Below, one piece after another: positions 43,685-52,341 of a stretch of DNA of 61,475 nucleotides. Source of the DNA: Roseateles chitinivorans (lineage in GTDB: Bacteria; Pseudomonadota; Gammaproteobacteria; Burkholderiales; Burkholderiaceae_C). Made by a program: the position numbers and the translations under genes. Each line of letters opens with the position of its first letter. Positions within the stretch are counted from its first letter, which is position 1. The notes below the pieces were generated by a model. The model was not told where the DNA came from, ran no database searches, and was given only the letters and a program-made list of their open reading frames with translations. Location of the stretch: positions 1 to 61,475 of the forward strand of contig NZ_PEOG01000032.1 of NCBI RefSeq assembly GCF_002761755.1, read 5' to 3'.

Positions 43685-45607
43685 TCAGGCGCCCAGCGCC
43701 TGCGCGATGAAGTGCTTCTGCACCTTGGGCTTGGGCACGCGCACGCTGAACCAGCGCCGCACGTCCTGCTCCAGCCCGATGCCGTGCATGAAGTTGTAGA
43801 GCGCCTTCTTCAGCGCGTCGCCCATCGCGTCGTGGTCGGTGCCGGTCGGGTCGATGAAACCCACGTCGTTCTTCGCGAACGGCGACGGCGGCAGCGGCAG
43901 CAGTTCCACGCCAAAGGCCTTCGGGTCCTTGCCCACCGGCGAATGCACCGTGCAGGCGAAGCGGTGGAAGAAGCCGCTCTGGATGCAGCCGTTCTCGAAG
44001 AGCTGGCGCACGTACTCGAGCGCGTCGACCGTGTCCTGCACCGTCTGCGTCGGGAAGCCGTACATCAGATAGGCGTGGACCAGGATGCCGGACTCGGTGA
44101 AGGCGCGCGTCACCCGCGCCACCTGCTCGACCGACACGCCCTTCTGCATCAGCTGCAGCAGCCGGTCCGAGGCCACCTCCAGCCCGCCGCTGATCGCGAT
44201 GCAGCCGCTGTCCGCCAGCAGCTGGCAGAGCTCGGGGGTGAAGGTCTTCTCGAAGCGCACATTGCCCCACCAGCTGATGGACACCTGCCGCGCGATGAGT
44301 TCCTGCGCCAGCGCCTTGAGCACCTTGGGCGGCGCGGCCTCGTCGACGAAGTGGAAGCCGGTCTGGCCGGTCTCCGCGACGATCGCCTCGATGCGGTCCA
44401 CCAGCGTCTTGGCCGAGGCCGCCTCGTAGCGCGAGATGTAGTCCAGCGTGATGTCGCAGAAGCTGCACTTCTTCCAGTAGCAGCCGTGCGCGATGGTCAG
44501 CTTGTTCCAGCGGCCGTCGCTCCACAGCCGGTTCATCGGGTTGAGCATGTCCAGCAGCGACAGGTAGTCGTGCAGCGGCAGGCCGTCCCAGGTCGGGGTG
44601 CCGACGTCCTCGAAAGGCACGTCGGGCTCGACGAAGTTGATGTAGCGGACCTGGCCCGCCAGCTCGCCGGTTTCCTCGCGGATGAAGCAGCGCACCAGGC
44701 GCTGCTGGCCGCGCCTGCCGGCGATGTGCTCGAGCAGCGCCAGCAGCGGTCGCTCGCCGGCGTCCAGCGTCACGAAGTCGACGTAGTCGAAGAGTCGCGG
44801 CTCGGTCAGCTCGCGCAGCTCGGTGTTGACGAAGCCGCCGCCGAGCAGGATCTTGATGCCCGGCCGCTCGCGCCGGATCGTCTGGCCGATGCGCAGTGCC
44901 GCGTAGACCGCGCCGGGGAAGGGCACCGACAGCAGCACCACGTCGGGCCGCTCGGCATCGACCGCATCCAGGGTCAACTCGCGCAGCAGCTCGTCGACGA
45001 GATTGGGCGGCGCGTCCAGCGCGTCCCGCAGCGGGTCGAAGGTCGGCTGGCTGGTCGCCAGCTGCTCGGCATAGCGGACGAACTCGAAGCGCGGATCCAC
45101 CGATTCGCGCAGCACATCGGCCAGGTCGTTCAGGTAGAGCGTGGCCAGGTGCCGGGCGCGGTCCTGCAGGCCCAGCGCGCCGAAGGCCCAGGCGAGCGGA
45201 TCCTCGCCTTCCTCGGACACATAGACGTCCAGCGTCTGGAAGCGGGCGCCCTCGGGCAGGAAGGTCCGCGTGTTGATGCGGTGCGCCAGTGTCGGATCGC
45301 GGCCCTGCAGGAAGGCGATCACCGGCGCGATCGTGGCCAGGTAGCGATCGAAGCCGTCGTCGAAGTGGCGCGAGGCCATGCCGCGGTCCGGCAGCGGGAT
45401 CGCCTGCACGGCGGCGCGCACGCGCCGCAGGCCGTCGCGGGAGAAGAGCTTGAGCACCAGCGCCAGCGCCAGGTCGCGCTGCGCCGCGGGGATGCCGCGC
45501 GAACGCAGGAAGCCCGTCAGGTACGCGGTGGACGGGTAGGGCGTGTTGAGCTGCGTCATCGGCGGGATGAGCGACAGCACGCGGAGGGCGGGCGCGGCGG
45601 CGGACAT
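43685..45607 (-). CDS. B12-binding-type radical SAM protein
   Basis: A 640-residue protein. The N-terminal region (about 215-300) looks like a cobalamin-binding fold, with PDVVLLSVPFPGAVYAALRI, IKILLGGGFVN and DFVTLDAGERPLLALLEHI. The radical-SAM motif is HGCYWKKCSFCD (Cys376, Cys381, Cys384), a C-x4-C-x2-C spacing instead of the usual C-x3-C-x2-C. Downstream FHFVDEAAPPKVLKALAQEL and AISGGLEVASDRLLQLMQKG belong to the SAM barrel. The N-terminus (RVLSLIPPMTQLNTPYPSTA) fits this family. The reaction is unknown. Its start lies 20 bases beyond the HU gene terminator. Confidence 0.85.
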   Translation of the reverse strand: MSAAAPALRVLSLIPPMTQLNTPYPSTAYLTGFLRSRGIPAAQRDLALALVLKLFSRDGLRRVRAAVQAIPLPDRGMASRHFDDGFDRYLATIAPVIAFLQGRDPTLAHRINTRTFLPEGARFQTLDVYVSEEGEDPLAWAFGALGLQDRARHLATLYLNDLADVLRESVDPRFEFVRYAEQLATSQPTFDPLRDALDAPPNLVDELLRELTLDAVDAERPDVVLLSVPFPGAVYAALRIGQTIRRERPGIKILLGGGFVNTELRELTEPRLFDYVDFVTLDAGERPLLALLEHIAGRRGQQRLVRCFIREETGELAGQVRYINFVEPDVPFEDVGTPTWDGLPLHDYLSLLDMLNPMNRLWSDGRWNKLTIAHGCYWKKCSFCDITLDYISRYEAASAKTLVDRIEAIVAETGQTGFHFVDEAAPPKVLKALAQELIARQVSISWWGNVRFEKTFTPELCQLLADSGCIAISGGLEVASDRLLQLMQKGVSVEQVARVTRAFTESGILVHAYLMYGFPTQTVQDTVDALEYVRQLFENGCIQSGFFHRFACTVHSPVGKDPKAFGVELLPLPPSPFAKNDVGFIDPTGTDHDAMGDALKKALYNFMHGIGLEQDVRRWFSVRVPKPKVQKHFIAQALGA

Positions 45608-45626
45608 GGGCGGAACTGTAGAAGCA

Positions 45627-45660
45627 AAAAAACAAACCCGGCATCGGCCGGGTTTGTTCG
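45627..45660 (-). terminator. Rho-independent terminator of the HU-type gene
   Basis: On the minus strand CAAACCCGGC pairs with GCCGGGTTTG (45656-45647 and 45642-45633) across CGAT, followed by TTTTTTT. A textbook structure, read leftward. Confidence 0.92.
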
Positions 45661-45704
45661 GGACCGCGGGGAGGCCCCCGCGATCGGCACGTACCAGAAG
45701 TGGA

Positions 45705-46046
45705 TTACTTCTTGGCGGCCTTCTTGGCGGGCTTGGCAGCCGGCTTGGCGGCGGCCTTGCGAGCGGCGGCCTTCGGGTCCACGGCGGCCTTGAAGCCAGC
45801 GCCCGGGGTGAACTTCGGCAGCTTGGCAGCAGCGATCTTGATCTTGTCGCCGGTGCTGGGGTTCACGCCGGTGCGCGCGGCGCGGGCGTGTTGCTTGAAG
45901 GAGCCGAAGCCGGGGATGGAGACGGCGCCGCCCTTCTTCACCGTGGTGACCACGGCGTCCAGCAGCGTTTCCAGGATGCGGCCGGCTTCGGCCTTGGTCA
46001 GTTCGTGCTTGGAAGCCAGGTGTTCGATCAGTTCGGTCTTGTTCAT
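45705..46046 (-). CDS. HU-type DNA-binding protein with Lys/Ala-rich tail
   Basis: A 113-residue nucleoid protein. The HU/IHF fold covers residues 1-90 (MNKTELIEHLASKHELTKAE, then GGAVSIPGFGSFKQHARAARTGVNPSTGDKI). The C-terminus is KAAARKAAAKPAAKPAKKAAKK-like, a histone H1-type tail common in Burkholderiales HU proteins, which strengthens DNA compaction. Arm residues RTGVNPSTG are intact. It is a single gene with its own terminator. Confidence 0.92.
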   Translation of the reverse strand: MNKTELIEHLASKHELTKAEAGRILETLLDAVVTTVKKGGAVSIPGFGSFKQHARAARTGVNPSTGDKIKIAAAKLPKFTPGAGFKAAVDPKAAARKAAAKPAAKPAKKAAKK

Positions 46047-46240
46047 TCGTTGACTCTGCAAGTTAAGGCCCGGCACGAGCCGGACGGCGCGTATTGTGCG
46101 CGAGAAATCCGGCCCGCATCCCCGGGTTGCCCCGCAAATCACCGATGAAATCGCACATCCGGGGTCACGTCTTGCGCGATGGTCCTGTCCATCGGCATTC
46201 CCGGCGTCAGGCCTTGCCCGGGAATTTGTCACAGCACGCT

Positions 46241-46795
46241 TCAGGAGACGAGCAGCCGGTGCACCAGGTCGGGCGTGCTGGCCGCGCCGTACTTCTTCAT
46301 CAGGCGGGCGCGGTAGACGTCGACGGTGCGCGGGCTCACGCCCAGCCGCTTGCCGATCAGCTTGCTGGTCAGGCCCTCGATCAGCAGCGCGGCGATCTCG
46401 CGTTCGCGCGCGGTCAGGTCGGCCTTGAGCTGGCGTGTCGCCGACAGGTCCTCGAAGCTCCAGATGCCGCTGGCATGGGGCCGCGCCGGGTCGAGCGCGC
46501 GGCCCGACACATGGCACCAGAACAGCTCGCCCGCGCGCGGTCCGCCGACGCGCTTCATCACGCGCTCGTCGGCGTAATAGCCGGAGGCATCGAGGCTGGC
46601 GATGATGCGCTCGCCGGTGCGCTCGAACTCCACCGGGCTCGGGTACAGCAGCGCGAAGCTGTGCTCGATCAGCTGCTCGCGCTGCGCGCCGAAGATCTCC
46701 AGCACCTGGCGGTTGCAGTCCTTGATCAGGCGGTTCTCGGACAGGACCAGCCCGATCGGGGCCTGGTCGAAGGCGGTGCGGTAGTCCAGGCTCAT
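46241..46795 (-). CDS. PAS-LuxR transcription regulator
   Basis: A 184-residue regulator. A PAS domain (about 5-115: FDQAPIGLVLSENRLIKDCN, ELFWCHVSGRALDP) precedes a LuxR-type helix-turn-helix (about 123-182: LTAREREIAALLIEGLTSKL, VSPRTVDVYRARLMKKYGA). There is no receiver aspartate, so it senses through PAS. It lies 20 bases downstream of a thioesterase gene on the same strand and may control the divergent scoAB genes. Confidence 0.88.
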   Translation of the reverse strand: MSLDYRTAFDQAPIGLVLSENRLIKDCNRQVLEIFGAQREQLIEHSFALLYPSPVEFERTGERIIASLDASGYYADERVMKRVGGPRAGELFWCHVSGRALDPARPHASGIWSFEDLSATRQLKADLTAREREIAALLIEGLTSKLIGKRLGVSPRTVDVYRARLMKKYGAASTPDLVHRLLVS

Positions 46796-46815
46796 GGTGG
46801 CAGTCGGCGCGCGGG

Positions 46816-47223
46816 TCACAGCAGCGCGTAGGTGGTCGTGGACTGCACCGCGAGCCGGCCCTGCTCGTCGAGCAGGTCGATCTGCCCGAATGCCAGGTTC
46901 TTGCCGCGGCGCAGCAGGCGGGCCTCGATCGTGCAACGTGCGCCGGAGACGGGGCGGAGGAAGGTCGATTGCAGCTGCACCGTCGTCATCGGGCGGAACT
47001 CGCCGAGCTCGCGCATCATCAGCAGCACCATGGCCGTGTCCGCCGCCGCCATCGAGGCCTGGCCGCACATCACGCCGCCCACATGCACCAGCTCCGGCGC
47101 CACCGGCATCGTCAAGCGCAGCAGGCCGTCCTCCGCATGGACCGGCTCCAGACCGAGCGCGACGATCCAGGGGGCGAAGATCTTCGGGATCTGCGCGCGC
47201 AGTTCGTCCAGGGGCTGGGTCAT
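46816..47223 (-). CDS. PaaI-type hotdog-fold thioesterase
   Basis: A 135-residue single-domain hotdog protein, a probable acyl-CoA thioesterase. The key block is VHVGGVMCGQASMAAADTAMVLLM, with the helix Asp in AAADTAM, then TTVQLQSTFLRPVSGARCTIEARLLRRGKN. The ATG at 47223 follows AAGGAAG by eight bases; an upstream in-frame ATG (47268) is less likely. It is divergent from scoA across a short region with two TACGTA palindromes. Confidence 0.86.
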   Translation of the reverse strand: MTQPLDELRAQIPKIFAPWIVALGLEPVHAEDGLLRLTMPVAPELVHVGGVMCGQASMAAADTAMVLLMMRELGEFRPMTTVQLQSTFLRPVSGARCTIEARLLRRGKNLAFGQIDLLDEQGRLAVQSTTTYALL

Positions 47224-47270
47224 CGGGGCTTCCTTCGAGGGGCGGTGGCGGGGATGATGCTTAATCAATT

Positions 47271-47300
47271 CTACGTAGCGATACCTAATGTCTTACGTAG
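47271..47300. promoter_or_regulatory. Paired TACGTA operator-like motif
   Basis: CTACGTAG (47271-47278) and TTACGTAG (47293-47300) are spaced 22 bases apart, two helical turns, in the divergent region between the thioesterase and scoA genes. Each TACGTA is palindromic, and ATTCT lies next to the pair on both sides in opposite orientation. It fits a dimer-of-dimers operator for a TetR/MerR- or LysR-type regulator. Confidence 0.55.
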
Positions 47301-47356
47301 CAGAATCGTCGGCTGGTTCTGAACCCCGTGGATCAACGGCAAGCAGGAGACATCGG

Positions 47357-48058
47357 ATGAACAAGCTTTTCGCCAGTGCCCATGCGGCATTGGACGGCAT
47401 CGTGAAGGACGGCCAGCTGCTGGCGGTCGGCGGTTTCGGCCTGTGCGGCATTCCCGAGGCCCTGATCGCCGCGCTGCGCGACAGCGGCGCCAAGGGGCTG
47501 ACCGTCATCAGCAACAACGCGGGCGTGGACGGCTTCGGCCTGGGCCAGCTGCTCGAGACGCGGCAGATCAGCAAGATGATCTCGAGCTACGTCGGCGAGA
47601 ACAAGGAATTCGAGCGCCAGTACCTGGCGGGCGAGCTGCAGCTGGAGTTCACGCCGCAGGGCACGCTGGCCGAGAAGCTGCGCGCCGGCGGCGCCGGCAT
47701 CCCGGCCTTCTTCACCCGCACCGGCGTGGGCACGATGGTGGCGGAGGGCAAGGAGATCCGCGAGTTCGACGGCCACCAGTACGTGATGGAGCGCGCGCTC
47801 AATCCGGATGTCGCGCTGGTCAAGGCGCACATCGCCGACAAGAGCGGCAACCTCGTCTTCCGGCGCACCGCGCGCAACTTCAATCCGGCCTGCGCGATGG
47901 CGGGCAAGGTCACGGTGGTGGAGGTGGAGCAGATCGTCGAGGTGGGCGAGCTCGATCCCGACAGCATCCACCTGCCCGGGATCTATGTGCACCGCATCGT
48001 GCACAACCCGAATCCCGAGAAGCGCATCGAGAAGCGCACCACCCGACCCGCCGCCTGA
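47357..48058 (+). CDS. scoA: Succinyl-CoA:3-ketoacid CoA transferase subunit A
   Basis: A 233-residue subunit that, with ScoB, moves CoA from succinyl-CoA to acetoacetate or related 3-oxoacids. CoA-binding blocks are [39 protein letters not shown] and [55 protein letters not shown] is typical of the SCOT A subunit. AGGAG lies about nine bases before the ATG at 47357. scoB follows after ten bases. Confidence 0.95.
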   Translation: MNKLFASAHAALDGIVKDGQLLAVGGFGLCGIPEALIAALRDSGAKGLTVISNNAGVDGFGLGQLLETRQISKMISSYVGENKEFERQYLAGELQLEFTPQGTLAEKLRAGGAGIPAFFTRTGVGTMVAEGKEIREFDGHQYVMERALNPDVALVKAHIADKSGNLVFRRTARNFNPACAMAGKVTVVEVEQIVEVGELDPDSIHLPGIYVHRIVHNPNPEKRIEKRTTRPAA

Positions 48059-48068
48059 GGAGACCGAC

Positions 48069-48707
48069 ATGCCCTGGACCCAAGACCAGATGGCGGCACG
48101 CGCCGCGCAGGAGCTGGAAGACGGCTTCTATGTGAATCTCGGCATCGGCATTCCGACGCTGGTGGCCAATTTCGTGCCGGCCGACAAGGAGGTGTGGCTG
48201 CAAAGCGAGAACGGCATGCTCGGCATCGGCCCGTTCCCGACCGACGACGAGGTCGATGCCGACCTGATCAACGCCGGCAAGCAGACGGTGACGACCATCC
48301 CCGGCTCGTCGATCTTCGGCAGCCACGACAGCTTCGCGATGATCCGCGGCGGCAAGATCAACCTGAGCATCCTGGGCGCGATGCAGGTCAGCGAGCGCGG
48401 CGACCTGGCCAACTGGATGATCCCCGGCAAGATGGTCAAGGGGATGGGCGGCGCGATGGACCTGGTGGCCGGCGTGCCGCGCGTGATCGTGCTGATGGAG
48501 CATGTCGCCCGCAAGAAGGACGGCACCGAGGACCTGAAGATCATCCCGACCTGCACCCTGCCGCTGACCGGCGTGGGCGTGGTGAACCGCATCATCACCG
48601 ACCTGGCCGTCATGGACGTCACTCCGCAGGGCCTGAAGCTGGTGGAGCTGGCGCCGGAGGTCACCCGGGACTTCGTGCAGAGCAAGACCGGGGTGACGCT
48701 GCTGTAA
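48069..48707 (+). CDS. scoB: Succinyl-CoA:3-ketoacid CoA transferase subunit B
   Basis: A 212-residue subunit carrying the catalytic glutamate in [15 protein letters not shown] (Glu47). [18 protein letters not shown] sequence ([17 protein letters not shown]) starts the domain and [20 protein letters not shown] and [20 protein letters not shown] follow. Full length. GGAG precedes the ATG. It is followed by a strong terminator, so scoAB is a two-gene operon. Confidence 0.95.
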   Translation: MPWTQDQMAARAAQELEDGFYVNLGIGIPTLVANFVPADKEVWLQSENGMLGIGPFPTDDEVDADLINAGKQTVTTIPGSSIFGSHDSFAMIRGGKINLSILGAMQVSERGDLANWMIPGKMVKGMGGAMDLVAGVPRVIVLMEHVARKKDGTEDLKIIPTCTLPLTGVGVVNRIITDLAVMDVTPQGLKLVELAPEVTRDFVQSKTGVTLL

Positions 48708-48773
48708 GTCGCAGCCGCTCTCATTGTTTCCGCGCCGTATCCGAGACCGACAAACTCCGCGCGTGCAGAAGTC

Positions 48774-48803
48774 ACGCGGCAACAGCCTGTTGCCGCGTCT
48801 TTC
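48774..48803 (+). terminator. Rho-independent terminator of scoAB
   Basis: ACGCGGCAACA (48774-48784) pairs perfectly with TGTTGCCGCGT (48788-48798) across GCC, then CTTTC. Confidence 0.85.
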
Positions 48804-48882
48804 ACCTGTTGTACGAATGACGGTGTATTGACGGCGCCATCTCGCCACCATCCCGCATCCGCTGCTTCGGGCTGATGCCGAG

Positions 48883-50589
48883 ATGACTGCCGCCGCTCAT
48901 ACCCCCTTCGCTCCGACCGACGACCAACCCGTCGTCGATGAGACGTCGACCTCCGGGACCTCGGCCGCGCTTGCGGCGGCGGCCGCGGCGGCCCTGCTGG
49001 CCGCCTGCGGCGGTGGCGGCGGCGAGACCGGCGACGGCGGCCCCGACAGCGATCCGCAGAACAGCGTCCCGCCCACCGACGCAGAAGCCGCGCGCTTCCT
49101 CGCCCAGGCCGGCTTCGCGGCCAGCGCCACCGACATCGCCGCGGTCAAGTCCTCCGGCTACGGCCGCTGGCTGGACCAGCAGTTCGCCGCGCCCCGCACC
49201 CAGAAGCATTACGACTGGCTGGTCGCCAAGGGCTACAACGCCGAGTCCTTCCGCAACAGCCTGTCCGGCGTCGACGCCACGCTGTGGCGCAAGCTGATCG
49301 GCTCGCCCGACCAGTTGCGTCAGCGCGTGGTGCTGGCGTGGTCGGAGATCTTCGTCGTGTCGATGACCGGCCTGCCGGTGAGCTGGGCCAACATGGCCAC
49401 CGCCGGCTACGTCGACATGCTGGAGGAACGCTGCTTCGGCAGCTTCCGCGCGCTGCTCGAAGGCGTGACCCTGTCCCCTGCGATGGGCGTGTTCCTGGCG
49501 ATGCGCGGCAACCGCAAGGAAGATCCCCGCACCGGCCGCCAGCCCGACGAAAACTATGCCCGCGAGGTGATGCAGCTGTTCACCATCGGCCTGAACCAGC
49601 TCAATCCGGACGGCACGCCCAAGACCAGCAACGGCAAGACGATCGACACCTACACGCTGCAGCAGATCACCGATCTGGCGCGGGTGTTCACCGGCTGGGA
49701 CTTCGACACCACCGACGCCGGCGGCGCCGATCCGAGCTACATGACGCGGCCGATGAAGCACACGGCCAGCCGCTTCTCCACCGGCACGAAGAAGGTGCTG
49801 GACGTCACCATCCCCGAGACCGCCGACGGACCCGCCGCGATGAAGCAGGCGCTGGACACGCTGGTCGCGCACCCCAATGTCGGGCCGTTCATCGGCCGCC
49901 AGCTGATCCAGCGCCTGGTGGCTTCCAATCCCAGCCCCGCCTATGTGCAGCGCATCGCCGCGGTCTTCGACAATAACGGCAAGGGCGAGCGCGGCGACCT
50001 GCGCGCGGTGATCCGCGCGATCCTGCTCGACAGCGAGGCCCGCCAGCCGTCGACGGCGCCCGGCGGCGGCAAGCTGCGCGAGCCGATCCTGCGCCTGATC
50101 CAGTGGGCCCGCACCGTCAACCTGAACTCGCCCGGCGACCTCTGGGCGATCGGCGACACCAGCAACCCGGCCTCGCGCCTGGGGCAGAGCCCGCTGCGCA
50201 GCGGCTCGGTCTTCAACTTCTTCCGGCCCGGCTATGTGCCGCCGAATTCCCAGCTGGGCGCCAACAACGTCACCGCGCCGGAGTTCCAGCTCTGCAACGA
50301 GAGCACCGTCGCCGGCTACCTGAACTTCATGCAGAGCCTGATCGGCAACGGCATCGGCGACATGAAGCCCGACTACACGGCCGACCTCGCGCTGGCCGCG
50401 GACGCCACGGCGCTGGTGCAGCGCCAGGCCCTGCTGATGGCGGGCGGCGACCTGTCCGCCACGACGATCACCACCATCGCCACGGCCGTCGCCACGATCA
50501 AGGCGGACACCGACGCCGGCAAGCTCAACCGCGTCAAGGCCTCCTGGCTGATGGTGCTGGCGGCGCCGGAATACCAAGTGCAGAAGTGA
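48883..50589 (+). CDS. DUF1800 lipoprotein, copy 1
   Basis: A 568-residue DUF1800 protein. A lipobox (ALLAACGGGGG, Cys42) follows an N-terminus without the usual Lys/Arg, so the true export signal is atypical or the start is misplaced. The DUF1800 core runs from about residue 65 to 560: RFLAQAGFAASATDIAAVKS, RQRVVLAWSEIFVVS, FRALLEGVTLSPAMGVFLAM, QPDENYAREVMQLFTIGLNQ and VFNFFRPGYVPPNSQLGANN. The biochemical role of DUF1800 is unknown. A DUF1501 gene follows after 14 bases, and both are repeated downstream at 52.3-55.6 kb. Confidence 0.88.
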   Translation: MTAAAHTPFAPTDDQPVVDETSTSGTSAALAAAAAAALLAACGGGGGETGDGGPDSDPQNSVPPTDAEAARFLAQAGFAASATDIAAVKSSGYGRWLDQQFAAPRTQKHYDWLVAKGYNAESFRNSLSGVDATLWRKLIGSPDQLRQRVVLAWSEIFVVSMTGLPVSWANMATAGYVDMLEERCFGSFRALLEGVTLSPAMGVFLAMRGNRKEDPRTGRQPDENYAREVMQLFTIGLNQLNPDGTPKTSNGKTIDTYTLQQITDLARVFTGWDFDTTDAGGADPSYMTRPMKHTASRFSTGTKKVLDVTIPETADGPAAMKQALDTLVAHPNVGPFIGRQLIQRLVASNPSPAYVQRIAAVFDNNGKGERGDLRAVIRAILLDSEARQPSTAPGGGKLREPILRLIQWARTVNLNSPGDLWAIGDTSNPASRLGQSPLRSGSVFNFFRPGYVPPNSQLGANNVTAPEFQLCNESTVAGYLNFMQSLIGNGIGDMKPDYTADLALAADATALVQRQALLMAGGDLSATTITTIATAVATIKADTDAGKLNRVKASWLMVLAAPEYQVQK

Positions 50590-50603
50590 GCGGAGCGACA
50601 GCC

Positions 50604-51992
50604 ATGCCCCACATCTCGAAACTGGCCTCGCTGCGTCGCCGCGAGTTCCTCCAGCGCGCCTCGGCGCTGTCCGTCGCCGGCACCGCCGCGCCCTGGGCGC
50701 TGCAGCTGGCCGCGATCAACGAGGCCGCCGCCGCCGTCACGCCCGGCGACTACAAGGCCATCGTCTGCCTCTTCATGTATGGCGGCAACGACTACGGCAA
50801 CACCCTGGTGCCGTACGACGCCGCGAGCTACCAGGCCTACGCCACCATCCGCCAGTCGCTGGCGACACCGCGCGACCAGCTCGCCGCCACCGCGTTGACG
50901 CCGACCACGGCGCTGCCGGACGGCCGCCAGATGGCCCTGGCGCCGACGATGACCCGGCTCAAGCCGGTCTTCGACGCGGGCCGCCTGGCGGTGATGCTCA
51001 ACATCGGCCCGCTGATGCAGCCGACCACGCTGGCCCAGTACAAGGCCGGCAACGTGCCGCTGCCACCCAAGCTGTTCTCGCACAACGACCAGTCCAGCCT
51101 CTGGCAATCGTCCCGGCCCGAGGGCGCGACCTCCGGCTGGGGCGGCCGGGTGGCCGACCAGTTCCTGGGCAGCAATGGCAATGCGACCTTCACCTGCATC
51201 AACGTCTCCGGCAATGCGGTGTTCATGTCGGGCGGCCAGGCGGTGCAGTACCAGATGAGCAGCGGCGGCGCCGTCGCCATCAATGGCGCGACGCGGGCGC
51301 TGTTCGGCTCCGCGGCCTGCTCGGAAGCGCTGCGCGGGCTGGTCACCGCCGAGCGCCAGCACTGGATGGAGCAGGAGCTCAACCGCGTCACCGCGCGCTC
51401 GATCAGCGCGCAGGGCACGATCTCCACCGCGCTGGCCAACACGACGCTGCAGACACCGTTCGACACGGGCGGCCTCGCGGCGCAGCTGCAGACGGTGGCG
51501 CGGCTGATCGGTGCCCGCTCGGCGCTGGGCGCGCAGCGGCAGGTCTACTTCGTGTCGATCGGCGGCTTCGATCTGCACGACAACCTGATGGCGCAGCACC
51601 CTGGCCTGCTGGGCACCGTCGCCAATGCGATGGCCAGCTTCGACGCGGCGCTCGGCGAGCTGGGCGTCGCGCAGAACGTCACCACCTTCACCGCCTCGGA
51701 CTTCGGCCGCACGCTGAGCTCCAACGGCGACGGCTCCGACCACGGCTGGGGCAGCCACCACCTCGTCATGGGCGGCGCGGTCAAGGGCGGACGCTTCTAC
51801 GGCCAGCTGCCCTCGGTGAGCGTGAACGGGCCGGACGACGTCGGCCAGGGCCGCCTGCTGCCGACGACCTCGGTCGACCAACTGGCCGCGACGCTGGCGA
51901 TGTGGATGGGCGTGCCGGCCACCGACCTGCCGGGCATCCTCCCGGGGATCGTGAACTTCAACCAGAAAGACCTCGGTCTCTTCGCGGCCTGA
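50604..51992 (+). CDS. DUF1501 Tat-exported protein, copy 1
   Basis: A 462-residue DUF1501 protein, a family placed in the alkaline phosphatase/sulfatase superfamily. The N-terminus SLRRREFLQRASALSVAGTA is a twin-arginine signal, so it is exported folded. Conserved blocks are VCLFMYGGNDYGNTLVPYD, LFSHNDQSSLWQSS, VYFVSIGGFDLHDN and TTFTASDFGRTLSSNGDGSD followed by HGWGSHHLVMGGAVKGG. Their Asp and His residues are candidates for metal binding. GGAG precedes the ATG. It pairs with the DUF1800 lipoprotein directly upstream. Confidence 0.88.
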   Translation: MPHISKLASLRRREFLQRASALSVAGTAAPWALQLAAINEAAAAVTPGDYKAIVCLFMYGGNDYGNTLVPYDAASYQAYATIRQSLATPRDQLAATALTPTTALPDGRQMALAPTMTRLKPVFDAGRLAVMLNIGPLMQPTTLAQYKAGNVPLPPKLFSHNDQSSLWQSSRPEGATSGWGGRVADQFLGSNGNATFTCINVSGNAVFMSGGQAVQYQMSSGGAVAINGATRALFGSAACSEALRGLVTAERQHWMEQELNRVTARSISAQGTISTALANTTLQTPFDTGGLAAQLQTVARLIGARSALGAQRQVYFVSIGGFDLHDNLMAQHPGLLGTVANAMASFDAALGELGVAQNVTTFTASDFGRTLSSNGDGSDHGWGSHHLVMGGAVKGGRFYGQLPSVSVNGPDDVGQGRLLPTTSVDQLAATLAMWMGVPATDLPGILPGIVNFNQKDLGLFAA

Positions 51993-52341
51993 AACCGGCG
52001 TCGATCGGCGGAACTGGTCGGTTTGTCGCGGCCAATTACAGGGCCGCGCCACCGGCCTCGAGGGCCGGAAGGCCCCGCGTCGCGAACATGCCGGCGCCGC
52101 CGGGAGGCGCGCCGTGACAAGTCGCACGAAGCGGTGGCCCGCGCCGCCTCGGCGAGCGGCCGATCGGGCCCCCGGTCGTCGACAGGGCCGATGGTCACGG
52201 GGATCGCGCCCGGCTGTCGAGGTCGAAAGCCACGGTAACCCGAGACGTTGCCGAGCCTTTCCGCTGTTGCGGTTTGGCGGCTGATTCGAGCGGGCGGACT
52301 CTCTAGAGTGCCGGACGTCAGCAGTACCGACGCCCACCGCC
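51993..52341. other. Intergenic region between the two DUF1800/DUF1501 pairs
   Basis: About 350 bases. Near the start is a GC hairpin (CGCGGCC 52027-52033 with GGCCGCG 52042-52048) that may terminate copy 1. Near the end TAGAGT (52304-52309) is a possible -10 for copy 2. No gene is recognised. It suggests that each pair has its own transcript. Confidence 0.45.
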
